This document shows positions 1 to 3,994 of a DNA stretch of 5,308 nucleotides, piece by piece. The notes under the pieces were generated by a model, which saw nothing but the letters and a program-made list of their open reading frames with translations, was not told the DNA's origin and made no database searches. Within the stretch, counting starts at the first letter, position 1. Each line of letters begins with the position of its first letter. This stretch comes from Thermoleophilia bacterium (GTDB lineage: Bacteria; Actinomycetota; Thermoleophilia; Miltoncostaeales; Miltoncostaeaceae). Made by a program: the position numbers and the translations under genes. The stretch is taken from the NCBI GenBank assembly GCA_029861485.1, contig JAOTZF010000133.1, positions 1-5,308 of the forward strand. Reading direction: 5' to 3'.

Positions 1-183
1 CGCGACCGTGATGGAGAAGTCGTGGCCGCCGGGCTCCTTGAGCGGCCGCGCGTTCGCTCGCGCCAGGGCGACTCGCGCCTCGTTCAGCCGCAGCGGGTCC
101 TCCAGCGCCACGTAGACCTCGAAGAAAACCCAGTCATTCGACTGCTCGGCCAGCAGTTCGTCAAAACGATCGGCGTGCGACAT
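1..183 (-). CDS. Unrecognised protein, N-terminal 61 residues, truncated by the window edge
   Basis: This minus-strand frame starts at ATG (183-181) and stays open to the left edge, so the C-terminus is missing. The visible protein begins MSHADRFDELLAEQSNDW, continues with a short hydrophobic stretch (about residues 18-25, WVFFEVYV) that looks like a beta strand, then a probable helix rich in Leu, Ala, Arg and Glu (about 26-46), and then KEPGGHDFSITVA. There is no signal peptide or membrane segment. An in-frame TAG lies four codons before the ATG, so no longer start exists. A TANNNT box sits nine bases upstream. The stop of the DUF1802 gene on the same strand lies 74 bases upstream, with a hairpin between, so separate transcription is likely. 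I do not recognise the family. The reading frame itself is well supported by its codon pattern and clean start. Confidence 0.6.
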   Translation of the reverse strand, partial: MSHADRFDELLAEQSNDWVFFEVYVALEDPLRLNEARVALARANARPLKEPGGHDFSITVA

Positions 184-192
184 CCCCGCCGA

Positions 193-198
193 AAACTA
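193..198 (-). promoter_or_regulatory. Candidate -10 box TAGTTT for the left-edge gene
   Basis: Read on the minus strand, TAGTTT fits the actinobacterial TANNNT -10 pattern. It lies nine bases before the ATG at 183, so transcription would begin at or within a few bases of the start codon. No convincing -35 hexamer was seen. GGCGGGG directly before the ATG is too close to act as a normal ribosome binding site. Confidence 0.35.
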
Positions 199-218
199 GC
201 AGGGGCGAGGAGGGGCTC

Positions 219-244
219 CGACTCTGGCGATTTCGCCCGAGTCG
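219..244 (-). terminator. Imperfect palindrome downstream of the DUF1802 gene, possible hairpin terminator
   Basis: On the plus strand the arms are CGACTC (219-224) and GAGTCG (239-244), and GGCGA (226-230) and TCGCC (233-237), with one mismatch (225/238) and a two-base centre. In RNA the innermost A-U pair would probably open to give a four-base loop. The hairpin begins 13 bases after the DUF1802 stop codon on the minus strand, where a terminator would sit. No T-run follows it, so it would be a tail-less hairpin, an mRNA 3' stabiliser, or a protein-binding palindrome for the downstream gene. Confidence 0.45.
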
Positions 245-257
245 CGCGGCCCGGTCG

Positions 258-827
258 TCACGACGAGGCGCGGATGGCGAGAGCGTCGCGAACGGCACCC
301 GTGGCGCCCGCGAAGGAGTCGTCATCCAAAGCGGGCGAGCCGTGAGGGTGCGTGAACCCCGTCGGCAACTCGACCCAGCTGACGCAGCCAGCGTGCTCGT
401 CTGTAACGGCGAGGGTGGGGGCGGGGTCGAGTCGCCACACGCGCAGCACAACCGCCCACAGCGGCTGCTTGGGGCGCCAGCGCAAGCGCTCTCTCGCATA
501 GCTCGACGAGAGGATGTGTAGGTGGTCGATGGCGTCCAGCGCGGCCGGATCGCCGATGGGGTGGCTTTCGGCGATCTCGGCGTACCCGGCGAGCGGTAGG
601 GCGGTCGGCTCCTCGCGCCTCTCCAGGGTGTCGCCGAAGCGGTCGCGATACTCGCGCTTGACGAGGTCGGGACGCTGGTGCGCGTAGGTCGGGAAGAGGA
701 AGAAGCGCGGGTGGGGGAGCTCGAACTTCTTCTCGCCGATCCCCCCCTTGCGCACGATCAGCACCTGTTCGCCTGCCAGCAGAGCGTCGCACGTCACCGC
801 CCACTCTTTCAGCGCATGCTCGGGCAC
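258..827 (-). CDS. DUF1802 family protein
   Basis: This complete 189-residue cytoplasmic protein has the look of the DUF1802 family, whose function is unknown. Family-like blocks are LKEWAVTCDALLAGEQVLIVRKGGI (residues 6-30, split here by the helix boundary near 20), FPTYAHQ (45-51), and a C-terminal-half block with HILSSSYARERLRWRP (about 104-119) followed by the strand-rich VVLRVWRL (126-133). The length fits the family. The start is GTG at 827-825, chosen because the conserved KEW block begins only six residues later. AGGA lies eight bases upstream and also forms part of a TAGGAT -10-like box. The gene is divergent from mqnE across 67 bases. The conserved His, Arg, Lys and Trp residues suggest a nucleic-acid or nucleotide role, but that is speculation. 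A large plus-strand open frame over its 5' end is a shadow. Confidence 0.85.
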   Translation of the reverse strand: MPEHALKEWAVTCDALLAGEQVLIVRKGGIGEKKFELPHPRFFLFPTYAHQRPDLVKREYRDRFGDTLERREEPTALPLAGYAEIAESHPIGDPAALDAIDHLHILSSSYARERLRWRPKQPLWAVVLRVWRLDPAPTLAVTDEHAGCVSWVELPTGFTHPHGSPALDDDSFAGATGAVRDALAIRASS

Positions 828-834
828 GCCCGTG

Positions 835-840
835 ATCCTA
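835..840 (-). promoter_or_regulatory. Candidate -10 box TAGGAT (or AGGA ribosome binding site) for the DUF1802 gene
   Basis: On the minus strand, TAGGAT followed by seven bases and then GTG matches the TANNNT -10 pattern placed for leaderless or near-leaderless transcription. The same bases contain AGGA eight bases before the GTG, a plausible Shine-Dalgarno site, so sequence alone cannot separate the two readings. A CTGACA hexamer resembling TTGACA occurs at 867-862, but its 21-base spacing to TAGGAT is longer than usual. Confidence 0.35.
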
Positions 841-860
841 GCTCCACGGGTCGGGTACGG

Positions 861-887
861 CTGTCAGCGGAGGGGCGCTGGTAGTCT
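861..887 (+). promoter_or_regulatory. Candidate mqnE promoter with -10 box TAGTCT
   Basis: TAGTCT (882-887) fits the TANNNT -10 pattern and ends seven bases before the GTG start of mqnE, so the transcript would begin at about the start codon. A weak -35 candidate, CTGTCA (861-866), lies 15 bases upstream of it, which is shorter than the usual spacing. This hexamer is the core of the odd palindrome GCTGTCAGC (860-868), which could equally be read from the other strand. GGAAG at 888-892 is only two bases from the GTG and is too close to serve as a ribosome binding site. GGAGGGG at 869-875 is too far away, at 19 bases. Confidence 0.4.
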
Positions 888-894
888 GGAAGCC

Positions 895-1980
895 GTGATC
901 GACACCATTCTCTCCCGCGCCTCCGAGGGCGAGCGCCTCAGCCCGGCTGAGGCCATCCTGCTCTACGAGCAGGCTCCGCTCGACGATCTTGGCGCCGCCG
1001 CGAACGCCGTCGTGGAGCGGCGTTACGGCAACGAGGTCACCTACAACGTCAACGCCCACCTGAACCCGACCAACATCTGCGTGGTCGGCTGTGGCTTCTG
1101 CGCGTTCGCCGTATGGACCGAGAAGGATGAGCGCGCCTACGCCTACAGCGTCGACGACCTCGTGCACCGCGGCAAGGAGCTCGCCGACCTCGGCATCACC
1201 GAGCTGCACATCGTCGGCGGTATGACCAAGGAATACGACCTCGAGTACTACGAGGAGCTCTTCACCGAGCTCAAATCCGAGCTTCCGGACGTCTTTCTGA
1301 CGGCACTGACGGCGGTCGAGATCGACTTCGTCGCCAAGCTGTCGAAGGTGAGCAGCCGCGAGGCGCTCGAGCGCACGATGGCGGCCGGCCACGACACGAT
1401 GCCGGGCGGCGGGGCCGAGGTGTTCAGCCCTCGGGTGCGCAAGATCATCGCCGATCGCAAGGTGCCCGCCGAGACGTGGCTTCAGGTCCACCGCGAGGCT
1501 CATGCGCTCGGAATGCGGACCAACGCGACACTCCTTTTCGGCCACTTCGAGACGCCCGAGGAGAAGGTCGACCACATGCGGCAGCTGCGCGAGCTCCAGG
1601 ACGACACCGGCGGCTTCCAGGCGTTCATCCCTCTGCCGTTCCTGCCGGGCAACACCGACTTCGCATACCTGCCCGGTCCGAGCCGCGACGAGAAGCTCCG
1701 CACGATCGCCCTCGGCCGGCTGTTCCTGGACAACTTCCCGCACGTCAAGGGTCACTGGGTGATGCACGGGGAGCAGATCACCACCGAGGGGCTGCGCTAC
1801 GGGCTCGACGATCTCTCGGGAACCCTCACCGAGGAACGGATCGCTCACGCTACGACGGTCCAGACCCCGCTCGGGCTGTCCGAGGGGCGTATCAAGGAGA
1901 TCATCAACGCTGCCGGCCGCGTGCCGGTGGAACGCGAAACGCTCTACGAGCGCTACGAGCGCGACGCAGCCGCGGCTTAG
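895..1980 (+). CDS. mqnE: Aminofutalosine synthase MqnE (radical SAM)
   Basis: MqnE joins SAM to 3-[(1-carboxyvinyl)oxy]benzoate to form aminofutalosine in the futalosine route to menaquinone, in the cytoplasm. The 361-residue protein, usual for the family, has the radical-SAM motif CVVGCGFC (Cys62, Cys66, Cys69), which binds the 4Fe-4S cluster, after NAHLNPTN. Next come LHIVGG (104-109), TAVEID (139-144), PGGGAEVF (170-177), NATLLFGHFET (210-220), DDTGGFQAFIPLPF (236-249), LDNFPHVKGHWVM (278-290) and AGRVPVERETLY (340-351). The TGGFQAFIPL and GRVPVER blocks favour MqnE over its relative MqnC. I chose GTG at 895 because the frame upstream is not family-like; a longer open frame from 748 reaches into the DUF1802 gene on the other strand. 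A DUF2203 gene follows after 17 bases. Divergent points are WTEKDERAYAYS (74-85) and MTKEYDLEYY (110-119), where many homologues have His-Pro after the Gly-Gly. Confidence 0.93.
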   Translation: MIDTILSRASEGERLSPAEAILLYEQAPLDDLGAAANAVVERRYGNEVTYNVNAHLNPTNICVVGCGFCAFAVWTEKDERAYAYSVDDLVHRGKELADLGITELHIVGGMTKEYDLEYYEELFTELKSELPDVFLTALTAVEIDFVAKLSKVSSREALERTMAAGHDTMPGGGAEVFSPRVRKIIADRKVPAETWLQVHREAHALGMRTNATLLFGHFETPEEKVDHMRQLRELQDDTGGFQAFIPLPFLPGNTDFAYLPGPSRDEKLRTIALGRLFLDNFPHVKGHWVMHGEQITTEGLRYGLDDLSGTLTEERIAHATTVQTPLGLSEGRIKEIINAAGRVPVERETLYERYERDAAAA

Positions 1981-1997
1981 CCGCTCCCGGCCCGCTG

Positions 1998-2393
1998 ATG
2001 GGCAGCTCGGATCGCCGATACACGCTCGCCGAGGCGACCGCGATGCTGGAGACGCTCGCGGTCGTCGTCACCGAGGCGCGTGAGGCCAAAGGGGTGCTGG
2101 TCGAGCGCGAGCTCGTCGAGCGATTGGCCGAGAACGCGCCCGGTAACGGCGGCGGTGCCGAGGCCGAGCGCTTCACGCGCGCCGCGCTCCGCTTCAGCAA
2201 GGCCCTCGGCCAGCTCGACCACTGGGACATCGTCGTGCGGGACCTCGACGAGGGGCTCTGCGATTTCCCTGCCGATCGCCAAGGGCGCCTGGTCTATCTG
2301 TGTTGGAAGCTCGGGGAGGACTCCATCGGCTTCTGGCATGAGGTGGCCGAGGGCTTCCAGGGGCGTCAACCGGTCGATGAGCTCACCCTCTAG
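1998..2393 (+). CDS. DUF2203 family protein
   Basis: This 131-residue soluble protein matches the DUF2203 pattern. RRYTLAEATAMLETL (residues 6-20) corresponds to the family's N-terminal 'ftleeAn.lLp.l' helix. A charged helical region follows (about 24-75), with a small Gly/Asn loop at 47-53. The C-terminal block runs IVVRDLDEGLCDFPA (78-92), then VYLCWKLGEDSIGFWHEVAEGFQGRQP (99-125). The CWKLGE, FWH and EGFQGRQP residues are the strongest identifiers. No catalytic site is known for the family, and the helical shape suggests a small binding or scaffold protein. ATG at 1998 is the only sensible start, although no Shine-Dalgarno sequence is visible. The 17-base gap after the mqnE stop makes co-transcription likely, but a role in menaquinone synthesis is only suggested by position. 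Confidence 0.87.
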   Translation: MGSSDRRYTLAEATAMLETLAVVVTEAREAKGVLVERELVERLAENAPGNGGGAEAERFTRAALRFSKALGQLDHWDIVVRDLDEGLCDFPADRQGRLVYLCWKLGEDSIGFWHEVAEGFQGRQPVDELTL

Positions 2394-2410
2394 CTCAGAC
2401 GTGGGAAGAG

Positions 2411-2458
2411 CCCGAGATCGCGCTCGCCGTCCTTGCCGGCGTCTCATGCTGGCTCGGG
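2411..2458 (+). terminator. Weak nested inverted repeats after the DUF2203 gene
   Basis: An outer pair CCCGAG (2411-2416) and CTCGGG (2453-2458) encloses an inner pair CGCCG (2425-2429) and CGGCG (2437-2441) with a seven-base loop. The position, 18 bases past the DUF2203 stop, fits a tail-less terminator for the mqnE transcript. No T-run follows and short GC-rich repeats are common in this base composition, so support is weak. It overlaps the start of a possible small open frame. Confidence 0.2.
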
Positions 2459-2541
2459 ACGGCCCTGCGTCGGTGCCGATCACCTTGCTGATCCTCGGAA
2501 TCGTGCTCATCGCCGTCTCGCGCTCACGCCGGAGGGGGTGA
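2446..2541 (+). CDS. Possible small single-helix membrane peptide
   Basis: From ATG at 2446 this frame encodes 31 residues: a short N-terminus (MLARDGPASV), one hydrophobic helix (about residues 10-24, VPITLLILGIVLIAV) and a basic tail SRSRRRG. The tail would face the cytoplasm by the positive-inside rule. The same frame can be extended back to GTG at 2401 (46 residues) or ATG at 2377 (54 residues, overlapping the DUF2203 end). The added part is arginine-rich and looks less protein-like. No good ribosome binding site precedes any of these starts; AGGGG at 2359-2363 is 13 bases from ATG 2377. It is the only clear candidate gene in the 170-base convergent interval. The hydrophobic run could be a chance product of GC-rich codons, so existence is uncertain and function unknown. 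Confidence 0.3.
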   Translation: MLARDGPASVPITLLILGIVLIAVSRSRRRG

Positions 2542-2563
2542 CCGAGCAGGCTGCGGAGGACCG

Positions 2564-3355
2564 CTACAGCTCTCGGCGGCGCAGCCCGAAGATCGCGAGG
2601 CCGAGGAAGAGGCCGCACCAGGCCAGCGTCCAGAGCACGGTGTCGAGCTCGGCGGCGGGCACTTCGACGATGTTGCCATTTATCTCGACCTGGGGTGCGA
2701 CCGGGCCGCCCTCGTCGGCCGCCTGAAGATCGGCCAGCATCGGCGAGACGACCGCTCGGGGCAGCAGCCAGTAGGCGAGGTCCAATCCCGACGCGCCGTT
2801 ACCGATCAGCCCCTGGTCCGCGGCGGCCTTCAGGTTCACCACCGCCTGGGCGGTGATGAACACCACCAGGCCGAAGATCGCGCCCGCCGCGACTCCGACG
2901 AGGGTTGCCGCGCCAGCCGCCGCGAGCAGAACGAGTAGGAGCACCTCGATGGTAAGGGCCGAATGCAGTGCCAGATCCCCATCGAGGCCGTCGCCGCTCA
3001 CGAGGCTGCCGACCTGAGCAGCGATGCTCCAGAGCACCAGCACAGCGACGAGCGCGATTGCGCGAGAGGCAAGACGCGCCCACCCGATATCGGACGCCGT
3101 AGCCCCGGCTCCGCCGAACAGCCCGAAGACCCCGCTCTCGAGATCTCTCACCAAGGCCGGGGCCCCGAGCCCGAGGGCGACTGCGAGCCCCCCAAGCGCG
3201 AGAACTGCCGCGACGTTGCGCTGATAGTCGGCACCGGAATCGCCCAAACCGAAAAAGAGGGTCAGGGCGGCACCGACGGCGCCGGCAGCCAGCACCCAGC
3301 GGCGGCGAGCCAGCGTCGTCAGATCGGCGAGAAGCAGGTTTGCGACTCTGCCCAC
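2564..3355 (-). CDS. ABC-2-like transporter permease subunit
   Basis: This 263-residue integral membrane protein is probably the channel half of the ABC complex whose ATPase is encoded directly upstream. A basic cytoplasmic N-terminus (ending LARRRW, 15-20) leads into about six predicted membrane segments: 20-38, 49-68, 98-117, 131-152, 154-174 and 238-256. LVRDLESGVFGLF (68-80), then a coupling stretch to WARLASR (92-98), resembles the cytoplasmic 'reresGtle.l' region of ABC-2 permeases. The short tail FGLRRREL is also typical. A loop of about 60 residues (175-237), with an acidic DEGGPVAPQVEINGNIVEV part, lies between the last two predicted helices and is probably outside the membrane. The GTG start (3355-3353) shares its G with the ATPase stop, and GGAG lies ten bases upstream. 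The substrate cannot be inferred. A heme-exporter CcmB-like assignment was considered but lacks a supporting motif. Confidence 0.75.
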   Translation of the reverse strand: MGRVANLLLADLTTLARRRWVLAAGAVGAALTLFFGLGDSGADYQRNVAAVLALGGLAVALGLGAPALVRDLESGVFGLFGGAGATASDIGWARLASRAIALVAVLVLWSIAAQVGSLVSGDGLDGDLALHSALTIEVLLLVLLAAAGAATLVGVAAGAIFGLVVFITAQAVVNLKAAADQGLIGNGASGLDLAYWLLPRAVVSPMLADLQAADEGGPVAPQVEINGNIVEVPAAELDTVLWTLAWCGLFLGLAIFGLRRREL

Positions 3356-3369
3356 TAGGCCGGCGCTCC
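3353..3369 (-). other. One-base stop/start overlap (TAGTG) with GGAG ribosome binding site
   Basis: On the minus strand the ATPase stop TAG (3357-3355) and the permease start GTG (3355-3353) overlap in TAGTG. A GGAG site (3369-3366) inside the ATPase coding end is ten bases before the GTG. This arrangement suggests that permease translation is coupled to the ATPase, keeping subunit amounts matched. Confidence 0.6.
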
Positions 3370-3978
3370 GTCCGAGAGCTCGAGCGTCGCGTCCACGAAG
3401 CGCGGGAAACCGCCTGGCACGGCTGTCGCCAAGATCGCGCCGGCGCCACGATCGCGTGCCGCATCGAGCACCGCAAGGGTCTCCGGCGATTCCCAGGGAT
3501 CGTCGAGCAGCAGCAACTGCGGCTCGCCGACGGCCGCGCAGGCGAGGCTCGCGCGTCGCGCGTGCTCGAGATCGAGCTGCGCGAGGCGTCGAGCACCGTG
3601 GTCGGCGAGCCCGCAGAGGTGGAGCGTTTCGGTCACGGCACCGGGGCGCTGGATACCCCTGAGCCGCTGGATCAGTCGTACGAGCTCTTCGACGCGCAAC
3701 TCGCCGGGAAACGGCCGACCCTGAGGGGAGAAGCCGATCCGTCCGTCGGCCGTCGCGCCACCAGGGGCCGATCCCAGCACCAAGGCGTCCCCGGAGTGCG
3801 GCGCCAAGCCCAGAATCCCTCGCAAGAGTGATGTCTTGCCGCTCGCCTCGCCACCGATCACCAGCATGCTCTCGCCGGCCTCGACGAGCAAATCGACGTC
3901 GCGCACGGCTGCTTGCGGCCCGCGCCGATGATGAACCGCGAAGTCGGCGAGTCTGACCAGGGGTGGCTCTGCGCTCAC
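3355..3978 (-). CDS. Divergent ABC transporter ATP-binding protein with degenerate catalytic motifs
   Basis: This 207-residue protein has an ABC ATPase layout and probably powers the permease encoded just after it. Visible motifs are Walker A GGEASGKT (42-49, with Ala in place of the third Gly), a Q-loop glutamine at 86 (IGFSPQG), and Walker B LLLLDDP (155-161). Several key parts depart from consensus. The signature position aligns to LDLEH (135-139) rather than LSGGQ. The catalytic glutamate after Walker B is Asp160. The H-loop position, in ILATAVPGG, has Ala186 where histidine is expected. The flanking RRASLACAAVGEPQLLLLDDP supports the alignment. The protein is at the short end for ABC ATPases but is not truncated. 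The GTG start (3978-3976) lies 16 bases after the hexomutase stop, and no in-frame start exists between them. ATP binding is likely preserved, while normal hydrolysis is doubtful. Confidence 0.8.
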   Translation of the reverse strand: MSAEPPLVRLADFAVHHRRGPQAAVRDVDLLVEAGESMLVIGGEASGKTSLLRGILGLAPHSGDALVLGSAPGGATADGRIGFSPQGRPFPGELRVEELVRLIQRLRGIQRPGAVTETLHLCGLADHGARRLAQLDLEHARRASLACAAVGEPQLLLLDDPWESPETLAVLDAARDRGAGAILATAVPGGFPRFVDATLELSDGAPA

Positions 3979-3994
3979 GGGCCGGTGAGCGTGG

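Noticed and set aside
748..894. Longer N-terminus for mqnE starting at ATG 748
   Set aside because: The extra residues overlap the DUF1802 coding region, are Cys/Ser/Arg rich and not family-like. GTG at 895 gives the usual MqnE length.
838..1848. A 336-codon open frame on the minus strand opposite mqnE
   Set aside because: It lies antisense to a clearly identified radical-SAM gene. Its translation is low-complexity (Val, Gly, Glu, Leu rich) with no family motif, as expected from an opposite-strand shadow in GC-rich DNA.
1977..2618. A 213-codon minus-strand open frame across the DUF2203 gene and the convergent gap
   Set aside because: It is antisense to the recognisable DUF2203 protein and overlaps the permease end. 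It is arginine- and leucine-rich without structure, so it is a shadow.
2963..3358. Plus-strand open frames opposite the permease
   Set aside because: The minus-strand reading gives a coherent set of hydrophobic helices; the plus-strand reading is a charged low-complexity shadow.
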